The position numbers and the translations under genes were made by a program. Positions 9,211-20,600 of a DNA stretch of 64,000 nucleotides are shown here, one piece after another. This DNA is from a bacterium (GTDB taxonomy: Bacteria > Bacteroidota > Bacteroidia > Flavobacteriales_D > Crocinitomicaceae): assembly GCA_024742305.1 (NCBI GenBank), contig JANSYQ010000016.1:1-64000 (forward strand), read 5' to 3'. Under the pieces are notes generated by a model. It did no database searches and was not told where the DNA came from. It saw nothing but the letters and a program-made list of their open reading frames with translations. Numbering within the stretch: the stretch's first letter is position 1; every line of letters begins with the position of its first letter.

Positions 9211-10764
9211 ATGAAAAGCCTAAAAAACATACTTCTACTTTCAACACTGGTGACTGCCAATCTCAGTTTCGCTCAATATACACACCCCACCACAGGTATT
9301 CAAGGTGAGTTTGTTGGAGCCTGCCTCGTTGCAGACTGCGGACCTTCCACATACACAGACAATGGCGGCATATTTGGTAATTATTCAACAGGAATCAATC
9401 AAATCTACCGAACCTTCTGTCCAAGTATCGCAGGAAATTGTATGCAAGTGACCTTCACCTCTTTCAATGTGGAAGCAGGATGGGATTTCCTTTTGGTGAA
9501 AAATGGACCAACACAGAACAGTCCTGATATTTTAACTCCCCCGAATTCACCAACAGTTTACGGAGGAATTAGTGGATTACATGGAAACCTAGCAACACCA
9601 TTCGGTTTTACCTCAACGGACCCAAGTGGATGTTTGACTTTCCGGTTCTATTCTGACGGGTCGGTTTCAGCGCCGGGCTGGGTAGCAACCTTGAGCTGTG
9701 TCCCTTGTGCTGGTGGGCCTACAGGAACAGAAAATAACGATTGTATTACACTAACGCCAATTTGTTCCTCTGCGAATATTACAAGTAATGCAACTGGACC
9801 TGGTATTGCTGCTGAAGGATGTACAGGTAGCACGTGTCCAGCCGGAGGAGAAAACCATACCAACTGGTACTCATTTACGGCGCAAACTTCAGGCACGTTA
9901 GATATTTTGATCAATCCTGACGATAACAACGACGATTATGACTACGCAATTTACGGTCCTAACGTAACTTGCTCAAGCCTTGGAAGCCCAATTCGATGTT
10001 CAGATGCAGCAGTTACAGGTAACACTGGTTTGACCAACGTTTCTCCCAACCAATTCACGGAGGATGTAAATGGAGACGGTTTCACGGAAACCATGACCGT
10101 GACCGCAGGTGAAACCTATTTCTTGGTGGTTGACGAATGGAGTCCAAACGCAGGATCAGGATATACCTTAAGTTTCGGAGGAACGGCCTCTTTGGATTGT
10201 ACAATATTACCGGTTGACTTAAAAGAGTTTAACGCCAACTACGAACCGGAGTTCCATGCCGTTACTTTGGATTGGATTACTGAGTCTGAAAGAAAGTGTG
10301 ATTACTTCGATGTAGAACGATCAACGGACGGAGTCAATTTTGAAGTAATTGAAAAAGTGAAAGGATCAGGTACCACGCATACGGAAACACAGTATTTCAT
10401 GGCAGATAATGATCCTGAACTAGGTGTAAATTACTATCGTTTGAATCAATGGGATGAAGATGGCAACGGTCACTACTCTGATGTGGTTTCTGTAAATATC
10501 CTGAGCGATGAATTCGATATTCTTTCCTTGTTCCCTAACCCAACAACAGGTATTACTGAGGTAATCTTTAACTCTTACAAGAAAGAAGATGTGCTATTGA
10601 ATGTTGTAGGTTTGGACGGAAAAGTGATTGTGAACACCCCACTTTCAACAGTTCCTGGTGGCAACCGTTTCAACTTGGATTTGTCAGGACATGGCAATGG
10701 CGTGTACTTGATCACAATTAAAACAGGTGAGAAATCTTACCACTCTAAATTGATCAAAAACTAA
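9211..10764 (+). CDS. Secreted protein with pre-peptidase-like domain and T9SS sorting domain
   Basis: Signal peptide; NHTNWYSFTAQTSGTLDILINPDDNNDDYDYAIYGP; C-terminal FPNPTTGITEVIF...GNGVYLITIKTGEKSYHSKLIKN; ATG at 9211 preferred over the track start at 9205. Confidence 0.8.
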   Translation: MKSLKNILLLSTLVTANLSFAQYTHPTTGIQGEFVGACLVADCGPSTYTDNGGIFGNYSTGINQIYRTFCPSIAGNCMQVTFTSFNVEAGWDFLLVKNGPTQNSPDILTPPNSPTVYGGISGLHGNLATPFGFTSTDPSGCLTFRFYSDGSVSAPGWVATLSCVPCAGGPTGTENNDCITLTPICSSANITSNATGPGIAAEGCTGSTCPAGGENHTNWYSFTAQTSGTLDILINPDDNNDDYDYAIYGPNVTCSSLGSPIRCSDAAVTGNTGLTNVSPNQFTEDVNGDGFTETMTVTAGETYFLVVDEWSPNAGSGYTLSFGGTASLDCTILPVDLKEFNANYEPEFHAVTLDWITESERKCDYFDVERSTDGVNFEVIEKVKGSGTTHTETQYFMADNDPELGVNYYRLNQWDEDGNGHYSDVVSVNILSDEFDILSLFPNPTTGITEVIFNSYKKEDVLLNVVGLDGKVIVNTPLSTVPGGNRFNLDLSGHGNGVYLITIKTGEKSYHSKLIKN

Positions 10765-10784
10765 GATTCTACGAATTAAGGCAA

Positions 10785-10846
10785 GAAAGCCCCGCATCAC
10801 CCCATCTCGACTCAGTTCGATGACCGGCTTGATGCGGGGCTTTTTC
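10785..10846 (+). terminator. Intrinsic terminator with TCGA-core repeat in the loop
   Basis: aagccccgcatca...tgatgcggggcttttt, loop ccccatctcgactcagttcgatgaccggct. Confidence 0.8.
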
Positions 10847-10936
10847 ATTGGCACAATTTATAATAGTATAGAGAAATACTAATTCGTAAAAATCTAATAT
10901 AAGTGATCTTTATAACAAACTTAAAAACGTTATAAT

Positions 10937-11350
10937 ATGAGCACGATATATTTAGAACATGCCAATATCACCGTAAACAATTTGGATAACGCCGTACACT
11001 TTTTCAAAACAGCTTTCCCGCACTTTGAATTGAGAGGCGGAGGTGAATCAAATGGTAGAAAATGGATTCATTTCGGGGATGCCACCACTTACGTTGCCCT
11101 TAACACCTCCCTTGAAAAGAAGCAGCTGGAAAAAAACTACGAAAGTTCGGGAATCAACCATATTGGATTTGTTGTTTCCGACGTGGATAGTATTGCCAAG
11201 AGATTATCTGATGCGGGTTACGGACGGAGTTTTCCAAAACAAGTTGAGCAATTTAGAATTCGTGATTACTTCTACGACAAAGACGGTAATGAATACGAAT
11301 TTGTCGAGTACCTAAGTGAAAAAGAGTCCGAACGAAACTTGTATGCATAA
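10937..11350 (+). CDS. VOC family protein
   Basis: LEHANITVNNLDNAVHFFKTAFPHFELRG ... NHIGFVVSDVDSIAKRLSDAGY ... RDYFYDKDGNEYEFVEY. Confidence 0.8.
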   Translation: MSTIYLEHANITVNNLDNAVHFFKTAFPHFELRGGGESNGRKWIHFGDATTYVALNTSLEKKQLEKNYESSGINHIGFVVSDVDSIAKRLSDAGYGRSFPKQVEQFRIRDYFYDKDGNEYEFVEYLSEKESERNLYA

Positions 11351-11352
11351 AC

Positions 11353-11402
11353 GAAAAAAGCCCAAGGTCATCTCGACTCCGCTCGATGATCTTGGGCTTT
11401 TA
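11353..11402. terminator. Bidirectional terminator between convergent genes (VOC gene and dnaA)
   Basis: aaaaaagcccaaggtcatctcgactccgctcgatgatcttgggctttt. Confidence 0.85.
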
Positions 11403-11418
11403 AATTTTATTCGTTAGG

Positions 11419-12849
11419 TTATTGAATCGTCAGTTTCTTCTCCAAATCCTCTAAGTAAGAGCGGAATTGTTTGTCCGTTTCTGAGAGGTTGGTCACCGTT
11501 CTGCATGCGTGCAATACAGTTGCGTGGTCTTTACCACCGCAGTGCGCACCGATATTGGCTAGGGACGATTTCGTCATCTTCTTAGAGAAGTACATAGAAA
11601 TTTGACGCGCCTGTACTACTTCACGCTTACGTGTTTTCGACTTCAAAATTTCTAGTGGAAGATCGAAATAATCACACACCACCTTTTGAATGTATTCGAT
11701 GGAGACTTCACGCGCTGTATTCTTCACGAACTTATCGACCATTTGTTTCGCTAATTCAAGCGTAATCGCCTTTTTGTTCAATGAAGCTTGGGCCAACAGC
11801 GTGTTCAATGCTCCTTCCATTTCCCGTACGTTGGTGTTGATAGAGTATGCGAGATATTCTACCACTTCCTTTGGTAACTCAATTCCGTTACCGTACATTT
11901 TCTTTTCAAGAATCGCCATGCGCGTTTCCAAATCCGGAGCACTTAGATCAGCCGACAACCCCCACTTAAAGCGAGAAAGTAATCGTTGCTCCATTCCTTG
12001 CATTTCCACTGGCGGCTTATCACTTGTAAGAATGATTTGCTTACCGTTTTGGTGCAAGTGATTGAAGATATGGAAGAACACGTCTTGCGTTTTCTCTTTT
12101 CCTGAAAAGAATTGCACATCATCAATGATCAATACATCAATCATTTGATAGAAATGAATGAAATCGTTCGTTGTTTGATTCTTAATCGCATCGATAAACT
12201 GATGGGCAAATTTCTCTGATCCTACGTAAAGAACCGTTTTGTTTGGAAACTGATTTTTAATGGAGATTCCAATGGCGTGGGCAAGGTGTGTTTTCCCCAA
12301 ACCTACTCCACCATAAATCAACAGTGGGTTAAAAGCCGTTCCACCAGGTTTGTTCGCAACAGCGTAACCGGATGCTCGTGCTAGTCGATTGCAATCTCCT
12401 TCAACGAAATTCTCGAATGAATAAGATGGATTCAGATTGGAATCAACATTTACCTTTTTTAATCCAGGAATAATAAAAGGATTGCGAATTTGGTTCTCGT
12501 TTACGTTTATAGGCATGGAAACGGGAGAATTACGCAACGCTTTTTTGTTTAGTGCGGGAAGCTTCACTGTGTACGGAGTCGTATTCGTTTGGTTGTTCTC
12601 CATTATAATACTGTACTCCAAGCGACCTTCTGCACCCAATTCTTTTTTGATTACCTTTTTAAGTAGGGTAATATAGTTTTCTTCAAGCCACTCATAGAAA
12701 AAGTGGGAAGGTACCTGAATGGTTAGCACTTGTCCGTCAAGTTTAACCGGCACGATTGGCTCAAACCACGTTTTAAAAGCCTGCAACGAAACATTATCCT
12801 TAATTACTTTCAGACAAGCGTCCCAAACTCCATCGTGATTTTTGCTCAT
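11419..12849 (-). CDS. dnaA: Chromosomal replication initiator protein DnaA
   Basis: Walker A IYGGVGLGKTHLAHAIG, Walker B VLIIDDVQFFSGKEKTQ, C-terminal GKDHATVLHACRTV; start at MSKNHDGVW (12849) preferred over 12891. Confidence 0.97.
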   Translation of the reverse strand: MSKNHDGVWDACLKVIKDNVSLQAFKTWFEPIVPVKLDGQVLTIQVPSHFFYEWLEENYITLLKKVIKKELGAEGRLEYSIIMENNQTNTTPYTVKLPALNKKALRNSPVSMPINVNENQIRNPFIIPGLKKVNVDSNLNPSYSFENFVEGDCNRLARASGYAVANKPGGTAFNPLLIYGGVGLGKTHLAHAIGISIKNQFPNKTVLYVGSEKFAHQFIDAIKNQTTNDFIHFYQMIDVLIIDDVQFFSGKEKTQDVFFHIFNHLHQNGKQIILTSDKPPVEMQGMEQRLLSRFKWGLSADLSAPDLETRMAILEKKMYGNGIELPKEVVEYLAYSINTNVREMEGALNTLLAQASLNKKAITLELAKQMVDKFVKNTAREVSIEYIQKVVCDYFDLPLEILKSKTRKREVVQARQISMYFSKKMTKSSLANIGAHCGGKDHATVLHACRTVTNLSETDKQFRSYLEDLEKKLTIQ

Positions 12850-13190
12850 TTTAATATGGTTAAAAGGTTTGTAATTGTCCACAAATAACAAACATCAGAA
12901 AGGCTGGTTATAGCTACTGGTTGATTCGTTCTTGCGAGGGACAAATATTTACATAAAAAAGTGAAAAAAAAAGTCGATTAGTGGTTGATTTTTTAAAAAG
13001 TTTTACTTCCAAATTTTTTAACAAATTCACCGCATATTAACATTCCCTTTACACAGAATTAGGTAATCATTTACTGCTCAACTCACTAAAACGCATTAGT
13101 CTAATGTGGAAAATGAGCAACTATGAAAATACAGCTTTAATTTATCTCGTGCCAGCAAAAGACTGATTATTTTTGATTCCAAGAGTTATA
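12850..13190. other. Candidate replication-origin region upstream of dnaA
   Basis: AT-rich noncoding stretch; near-consensus DnaA boxes TTGTCCACA (12875-12883) and TGTGGAAAA (13105-13113, reverse of TTTTCCACA). Confidence 0.3.
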
Positions 13191-13194
13191 AACA

Positions 13195-13608
13195 ATGAAA
13201 ACAGACTTTAAGCATTCAACCACCTTGCGCGTTAGATATGGTGAAACCGACCAAATGGGGTACAGCTATTATGGCAATTATGCCCAATATTTTGAAGTAG
13301 GACGTGTAGAAGCCTTACGCGAACTTGGCATGAGTTACAAAAGTCTCGAAGATCGTGGTGTAATGCTTCCTGTTTCTCACTTCGAAGTAAACTACAAGGC
13401 TCCGGCTTTGTATGACGACGCCCTAGAAATCACCACCCATGTCAGTGAGTTGAAAGGTCCAAGGCTTATTTTTTATTACGAAATAACCGTCAACGAGCGA
13501 CTCATTGCTACGGCCTCTACCACCCTAGTTTTTGTTGCGAAAGAAACTATGCGACCTATTGCTCCTCCTGAAGACTTCATCCAATTGCTGGAAAATCATG
13601 CGAAATAG
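13195..13608 (+). CDS. Acyl-CoA thioesterase, YbgC/4HBT family
   Basis: LRVRYGETDQMGYSYYGNYAQYFEVGRVEALRELG. Confidence 0.88.
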   Translation: MKTDFKHSTTLRVRYGETDQMGYSYYGNYAQYFEVGRVEALRELGMSYKSLEDRGVMLPVSHFEVNYKAPALYDDALEITTHVSELKGPRLIFYYEITVNERLIATASTTLVFVAKETMRPIAPPEDFIQLLENHAK

Positions 13609-13665
13609 GCAAATGATTGATTCTACTGCTATCTTATCCTCGCTTTTTTTCGTTACTTTATTTAT

Positions 13666-15900
13666 ATGAGGATATTTGACAGAGATTGGAGTTTGTTTGC
13701 GTTCATTCGAGCGCTTTTTCCACTTCAATTAGTATTCTCTCACCTTAAGTACAATTTCTTGGCTCTACTAGTTTGGGGAATGCTTTTTGCCGTCATTAAC
13801 GATTCGCTGGGAACCTTCTTCGGAGTTCCCTATTTGTTCCTGTCTCCTGAGTACCTCAACGCAATATCCTTTGAATCATTTTTACTGCTCGGCTTTGCCC
13901 TTGGTGGTTTTATCATGGGATTCAATACCTATAGCTACATTCGATTGGGGCCGCTCTACCCTTTTTTGATCACCATTAATCGTCCCTTCTTTAAATTCTG
14001 TATCAATAACGGATTGATTCCTTTTGTTTTTGTTACGAACTATCTCATCAACATGATTTCGTTTCAGTATACAGAAGAATACGCAACGGTAGGTGAAACC
14101 CTTCTTTTTTCCTTTGGTTTTTTGCTCGGGATTACCATTTTCCTGACGCTTTCATGGCTACTCTTCTTCCGGTTGATAAAGTACGACCCGTACAAAGGGG
14201 GCGCCGATAAGCCCTTCAAGACGATGTCGTATCAAAACAATAAATGGTACGATATCTTTAGAAAGCAGAAGGAATACCCAACGATTTACTTCGGGAAACG
14301 CCTACGATTCAAAGTGAGCCGAAGCTCGAAACACTTTGATCGTGAACTGGTAGCCTCCATCTTTGCAAAAAACCGTGTGAGTGCGTCTTTGTACGAGCTA
14401 TTAACCATTCTAATCTTTTTCGGTCTTGGACTTTTCAACGAATACGATGTCTTCGAAGTTCCTGCATCTACAAGCATTGTTTTGCTTTTGACCATCATAC
14501 TGATGCTTTACAGCGCTCTACAGGCATGGCTCAGAAATTGGTTCTATCCTATTTTGGTTGGCGTTCTTTTGATGATGAACTACATGAGCAAGACGACAGA
14601 ACTGTTCCATTACGAAAGTTATGCTTACGGATTGAGCTATGATAAATCTGACTTATCGGAGTACAGTGTTGCGCGTATTAAAGAGATTTGTAGCGACGAA
14701 CAAAAAAATGAAGCCTCTTTTGAGAATTACATTCAAATGTTGGAGGCATGGAAGGCGCAAACCGGGCAAGAAAAACCCAAGCTGATTATCGTAAATACAT
14801 CAGGGGGAGGTTCACGAAGTGCCCTTTGGACAACTTTGGTTCTTAACGAACTGGATGAAGTCTCGAACAATGAATTCGGCCGGCACACGCAAATGATTAC
14901 AGGAGCTTCAGGTGGAATGGTTGGAGCGGCATACTATAGAGAGGTGCAACTGCGACGAGCGAAAAATGAACGCGCCCCTGAAAATACTCAGGACCTCAAG
15001 CGAGAAATTGGAAGCGATATCCTCAACAAGTTATCATTCATGGCGTCGACCAACGACATATTCGTTCGCTATCAAAAAATCGACTATGCCGGCATACGTT
15101 ACACCAAAGATCGCGGGTACGCATTCGAACAACAGCTGCATGAAAATACCCACTATATCCTGAATCACAACCTCGGTTATTACACCAATTATGAGAAGCA
15201 GGCGAAAGTCCCAACTTTGATTTTTACGCCGACGATAATTAATGACGGGCGACGACTTATGGTTTCATCACAGGATCTTCATTTTTTAGCGAGTGGACAT
15301 TACGCCGGGGCACATTTGGCAGGTTTGTATGAAAACATCGAAATACGCGGATTACTTGATAAACAAAATATCGACAAGCTGCGATTCAGCACGGTCTTGC
15401 GATCTAGCGCCACTTTTCCGTTTGTGATGCCTATGATTACCTTGCCAACTAGTCCGTCTACACAATTAATGGATGCAGGAATTCGCGATAACTACGGCAC
15501 AAAAACGACTATGCTCTTTCTGCACTCTTTGGAAAAGTGGATCACTGAGAATACTTCCGGTGTTTTGGTGGTTGAAATACGAGACACGCGAAAAGTGTAC
15601 GAAGAAGAAAAGTTTCAAGAGGTTTCGTTCATTGATAAACTCACCCTACCCTTCGGAAATATGTACAAGAACTTCCCTCGAATTCAAAGCTACAACCAGA
15701 AAGAGTTGGAGCAACTTGGTCTGAAATCGCTCGATTTCCCAATAGAAACAGTCACGTTCAATTTGATGCAACAAAAAGGAGATCGAATCTCTTTATCGTG
15801 GCACCTAACGCAAGCGGAAAAATTAAAAATAGAAAGTGCTCTTTCCTACCCCTCGAACCGAAAGGCACTGGACGTAATTAAAAAATCGTTTTCGGAGTAA
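13666..15900 (+). CDS. Membrane-anchored patatin-like phospholipase
   Basis: N-terminal multi-TM region; SGGGSRSALW oxyanion-type loop, GASGGMVGAAYY nucleophile elbow, MDAGIRDNYG catalytic Asp motif. Confidence 0.75.
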   Translation: MRIFDRDWSLFAFIRALFPLQLVFSHLKYNFLALLVWGMLFAVINDSLGTFFGVPYLFLSPEYLNAISFESFLLLGFALGGFIMGFNTYSYIRLGPLYPFLITINRPFFKFCINNGLIPFVFVTNYLINMISFQYTEEYATVGETLLFSFGFLLGITIFLTLSWLLFFRLIKYDPYKGGADKPFKTMSYQNNKWYDIFRKQKEYPTIYFGKRLRFKVSRSSKHFDRELVASIFAKNRVSASLYELLTILIFFGLGLFNEYDVFEVPASTSIVLLLTIILMLYSALQAWLRNWFYPILVGVLLMMNYMSKTTELFHYESYAYGLSYDKSDLSEYSVARIKEICSDEQKNEASFENYIQMLEAWKAQTGQEKPKLIIVNTSGGGSRSALWTTLVLNELDEVSNNEFGRHTQMITGASGGMVGAAYYREVQLRRAKNERAPENTQDLKREIGSDILNKLSFMASTNDIFVRYQKIDYAGIRYTKDRGYAFEQQLHENTHYILNHNLGYYTNYEKQAKVPTLIFTPTIINDGRRLMVSSQDLHFLASGHYAGAHLAGLYENIEIRGLLDKQNIDKLRFSTVLRSSATFPFVMPMITLPTSPSTQLMDAGIRDNYGTKTTMLFLHSLEKWITENTSGVLVVEIRDTRKVYEEEKFQEVSFIDKLTLPFGNMYKNFPRIQSYNQKELEQLGLKSLDFPIETVTFNLMQQKGDRISLSWHLTQAEKLKIESALSYPSNRKALDVIKKSFSE

Positions 15901-15911
15901 GTGAACGAATC

Positions 15912-16283
15912 CTAACGCACGTTATTCACCAAAACGGACTTCTTGATTTCGCAACCTTCTGGAAAGGCTGTCTTGGCATCATCTACGTAATCAAAAGAAA
16001 TGGTAAGTCCATCTACCATTTTTGCTTGTTCCAGGTTGGTCGGAAAATAGCGCTCTGTGACTCCGTTCGCAACAACTTCAATGTACGTTCCGCAACTAGC
16101 TGTTCGCACGGTACCATTCAATCCTCGGTGCACATTTACCTGAGTATTGGTATTCGTATTGGATGAGTTATTTACCGAAGTAGTAACCTTCAATTTTTGA
16201 TTCCCTGGTCGGAATGGACGTTCTTGCGCTGAAACAAACCCAGTAACTCCAAGGCAAAACACTAATAAAGCTGCAAATTTCAT
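15912..16283 (-). CDS. Small secreted hypothetical protein
   Basis: Signal peptide MKFAALLVFCLGVTGFVSAQ; intact ORF. Confidence 0.5.
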   Translation of the reverse strand: MKFAALLVFCLGVTGFVSAQERPFRPGNQKLKVTTSVNNSSNTNTNTQVNVHRGLNGTVRTASCGTYIEVVANGVTERYFPTNLEQAKMVDGLTISFDYVDDAKTAFPEGCEIKKSVLVNNVR

Positions 16284-16329
16284 GATGCTAGATTTGCTAT
16301 CGAAAATAGGTAAAATTTACAACTTGGTA

Positions 16330-16500
16330 GCTTGAGGTCTTGACTTCTCGACAATATGACTTCTTGATGTATTGATATCTCGATTTTCCGACTTCACTTT
16401 GCTTCACTGAAGTCTTGCTTTGCTGAAGCTTCGAGAAGGCATAGCTCCTTCGCCGCAATACTGACTATGTAGGAGAAGCTCCATGAATTTTATAGTCGTC
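16330..16500. repeat. Intergenic stem-loop repeat block
   Basis: tctcgattttccgacttcactttgcttcactgaagtcttgctttgctgaagcttcgagaaggcatagctccttcgcc...tatgtaggagaagctcc; shares modules with 24877-25065 and 31540-31680. Confidence 0.7.
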
Positions 16501-16722
16501 GAATGAGTTCATTTCTCGAAATAAAAAAAGGGACACATCGAAATGAGCCCCTCTTCTCTTAACCTGTAATTGTTAATAATTGATCCGTGCTAATATGAAC
16601 GCTATACTTATGAAAAGGTTTCACTTTTCCACAACATTTTTTTTCGATTTCAACAAAGAGCACTGAAAAAGTATTGGCGAGTGACTTGGGAATCACCGTA
16701 AAACCACCGTAACTTTGATAAT

Positions 16723-17607
16723 ATGAGCGAAAATTCGTCAGTTCTAGCTTTGGTTCGATTGATCGATGATCCTGATGAGAACATCTATGCCCACGTACGT
16801 GATGCTTTGATCGATCGCGGTCCTGAGGTCATTCCTTTGCTGGAGTCTTCATGGGAGCATGAGGATTACGGGCTATTATTCCAATCGCGAATTGAGAACT
16901 TAGTGCACGATATTCAGTTTTCCAACACGCGGAACCGACTAAAAGAATGGATTAATACCCCTCACAAAGATTTGCTCGAAGGGGCGATTATTATTGCTCA
17001 ATATCAATACCCGAATTTGGACGAAGCATCGGTAAAGGATTCTCTTCAGAAAATTCGTAAGGATATTTGGTTAGAAATCAATGCCCACCAAACGGCTTAT
17101 GAGAAAGTCCGCGTATTCAATAAGATCTTTTATGGTAAGTACGGATTTTCGGGAAATTCTAAAAACTTTCATTCGCCCTTAAACTCGTGTATCAACACGG
17201 TTTTAGAAACGAAAAAAGGAAATCCTTTGAGTCTGTGCGTCTTGTATTCCATTATTGCGCAATCACTAGACTTGCCCATATATGGCGTCAATTTGCCGAA
17301 TCATTTTGTTTTGGCGTACATGGATGAGGACAATATCAATCCGTTTATCAATACCAGTAACGAACACGGTGCTTTGTTCTACATCAATGCTTTCGCTCGT
17401 GGTGGAATATTCGATGAACTGGAAATTAAGGAGTTTTTAAAGGCACTGAACAAATCCGAAAACCGTGAATACTTTGAGCCTTGCTCCAATTCTGCCATCT
17501 TATCACGCATGCTGACAAATTTGATCAACGCGTTCCAACAATCGGGGAATGCCGATAAGGTACACGAATTGATAGAGTTACGCGATTTATTTGATTTTAA
17601 ACTCTAA
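16723..17607 (+). CDS. Transglutaminase-like superfamily protein (Transglut_core2/SirB1-like)
   Basis: NSCINTVLETKKGNPLSLCVLYSIIAQSLDLPIYGVNLPNHFVLAY. Confidence 0.75.
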   Translation: MSENSSVLALVRLIDDPDENIYAHVRDALIDRGPEVIPLLESSWEHEDYGLLFQSRIENLVHDIQFSNTRNRLKEWINTPHKDLLEGAIIIAQYQYPNLDEASVKDSLQKIRKDIWLEINAHQTAYEKVRVFNKIFYGKYGFSGNSKNFHSPLNSCINTVLETKKGNPLSLCVLYSIIAQSLDLPIYGVNLPNHFVLAYMDEDNINPFINTSNEHGALFYINAFARGGIFDELEIKEFLKALNKSENREYFEPCSNSAILSRMLTNLINAFQQSGNADKVHELIELRDLFDFKL

Positions 17608-20600
17608 ATCAAAGTCTTTCAAGCCATTCACGAGTTCATTGTTGAGTCCTACCTTCATTGTTTTTGACGGCATGGAAACTTCCACATTATCCAAAGGATC
17701 GTAGACAACAAACTTTACGGGAGTATTTCCTGTATTCTCCATGAACAGCTTATTAAGATCGGTAATCATCCTCTGATCCAGTGCCTTGGTAGAAACTTTC
17801 AATTGAACACTGTTCGCTTTTGTCTCGCGCAGCGTTTGAAGTAAATCAATGGAGTGTACCGAAAATTCCAGTTCTGATCGGCGCGGCGGAACTTCAATGC
17901 GCCCTTTCAATGCAATGAAGGTCCCTGGATTGAGGAAATGCTTGTATTTAAGGTAGTTTTCTCGCCAAAGGAAAAGCTTGTATGAATCGTTGTAATCTTC
18001 AATAATCAATGTTCCAAACGGATCGCCTTTTTTGGTGAAGCGATGCTCGGCCTCAGAGATGATTCCAGCAATCAACAAGTCTTTGTTTCGATGTGCTTCC
18101 ATATCGTTCAACATTCCCACGGTACCATTGCAGAACGAGTCAATTTCTAATTGGAAATCATCCAATGGGTGCCCGGAAATGAACATCCCAATGACTTCCT
18201 TCTCCTTGTTGAGCGCATAAATGTTTCCCCACTCTTCTGCTGGAGGAATGACTGGCTCTGGTAACTTTGCGCCGCTATCTTCGCCAAACAAAGAGGCCTG
18301 AGAAGAATTCTCACTGTCTTGGAACCCCGATCCAAATCGAACCACGTTTTCTAAGAAAGTACGTTGACTTCCATCTTCTTTAAAATATTGCGCACGATGT
18401 ACATTTTTGAAGGAGTCGAATCCGCCGGCGTACACCAAACTTTCGAAAGCTTTTCTATTACAAACACGTAAGTTGATCCGCTTCGTTAAGTCAAAAATAT
18501 CTTTGAACCAACCATTTTCTGTACGCTCTTCAATAATCGCTTGAACCGGTGCCGACCCTAATCCTTTGATGGCTCCCAAACCAAAACGAATTGCGCCTTC
18601 TTTGTTCACCGTAAAGTGGTAGTTGGATTCATTGATATCTGGTCCAAGAACAGGAACGCCCATACGTCGACACTCCTCCATAAAGAAGGAAACCTGCTTG
18701 ATATCGTTCATGTTGTTACTCAACACGGAAGCCATGTATTCTGCCGGGTAATTGGACTTCAAATACGCCGTTTGATAGGCAATCCATGCATAACACGTCG
18801 AGTGAGATTTGTTAAAGGCGTACGAAGCAAAAGCCTCCCAATCCTTCCAAATTTTTTCAAGTTTTTCGGTGTCGTGACCATTTTCGCCTCCTCGCTCAAG
18901 GAAGGTTGGCTTCATTTTATCGAGCACGTCCTTCTTCTTCTTACCCATCGCCTTACGCAACGTATCGGCTTCACCTTTGGAGAATCCAGCCAACTTCTGC
19001 GAGAGCAACATTACCTGCTCCTGATAGACCGTAATCCCGTAGGTTTCTTGGAGGTATTCCTCACATGCGTCGAGGTCATAAACGATTTCTTCCTCGCCAT
19101 GCGCACGTCGAATAAAGGATGGAATGTACTCCAAAGGTCCTGGTCGATACAAGGCGTTCATGGCGATTAGATCCGCAAACACCGTTGGTTTTAGCTCGCG
19201 CATATATTTTTGCATCCCTGCTGATTCGTACTGGAAGATTCCAACCGTTTCTCCTCGTTGGAACAACTTGTAAGTATTCTCGTCGTCTATCGGGAAATCA
19301 TCAGGCACCAACTCAATTCCATGTCGATCTTTCACATTGCGAACAGCGTGCTTGATCAAGGTCAAAGTTTTCAACCCGAGGAAGTCCATTTTCAAAAGTC
19401 CGGCATCTTCCGCAACGGAGTTATCGTACTGCGTACAGTACATGTCGGAGTCTTTCGCAAGCGCCACAGGGACGAACTTCGTGATATCGTCCGGAGTGAT
19501 AATTACACCACAAGCATGAATTCCCGTATTTCTGACCGATCCTTCTAACTGACGCGCACGATTGATCACCTTGGCACTCAAATCAGATCCTTGCGCCATG
19601 GCACGGAGTTCGTTCGCTCGATTGATATCGTCTTGATTGTTTTTGAGCTTTTCACGGAGTTCTGGTTCAGACATCCCGAACAACTTACTCAAAGAAATAT
19701 CGGGAATGAGCTTTGCGATGCGATCTGCGTCTGACAAAGGAAGGTCCAATACTCTCGCCGTATCACGAATGGAAGACTTTGCCGCCATTGTTCCATAGGT
19801 GATAATTTGAGCGACTTGATTGGATCCGTACTTTTCAATTACCCAGTCGATTACACGTCCACGCCCTTCATCGTCAAAATCGATATCAATATCGGGCATG
19901 GAAATACGATCTGGATTCAAAAAACGCTCAAATAGTAGGTCGTAATGGATGGGGTCAACGTTAGTAATTCCCGTGCAATAAGCAACTGCCGATCCCGCCG
20001 CCGATCCACGTCCGGGGCCTACGGAAACGCCCATATCGCGTGCCGCTTGACAAAAGTCTTGAACGATGAGGAAATAGCCTGGATATCCTGTCCGCTCTAC
20101 GGTAGCCAACTCAAAATCGAGTCTCTCTCGAATTTCGTCGGTTATTTCTCCGTAGCGCTTTTTAGCTCCTTCATAGGTTAAGTGGCGTAAGTAATTGTTT
20201 TCACCGCGTTTTCCTCCGTCTTCTTTATCTCTTTCGTCTTGAAATTCTTCGGGAATCTCAAACGCAGGCAAGAGAACGTCACGGGCCAATCCGTAGTGCT
20301 CACATTTATCAATTATTTCGTCAATGTTCTGAATCGCCTCAGGCACATCGAGGAACAATCGTTTCATTTCCTCCTGCGACTTGAAGTAGTACTCATCGTT
20401 TTCAAGTCCGTAGCGAAAACCACGTCCTCTCCCCTTTGGCGTAGAGACCAATTCGTTGTCTTTCACACAGAGGAGAACATCGTGCGCCTCGGCATCTTCT
20501 TTTTCTATGTAGTAGGTATTGTTTGTCGCGACGAGTTTGACTTCATGTTTCTCAGCAAGTCGAATCAGGGTCTCATTCACACGGTCTTCATTTTCCTGAC

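Noticed and set aside
18616-19170. 184-aa plus-strand ORF inside dnaE
   Set aside because: Fully antisense to a well-supported polymerase CDS; no domain motifs
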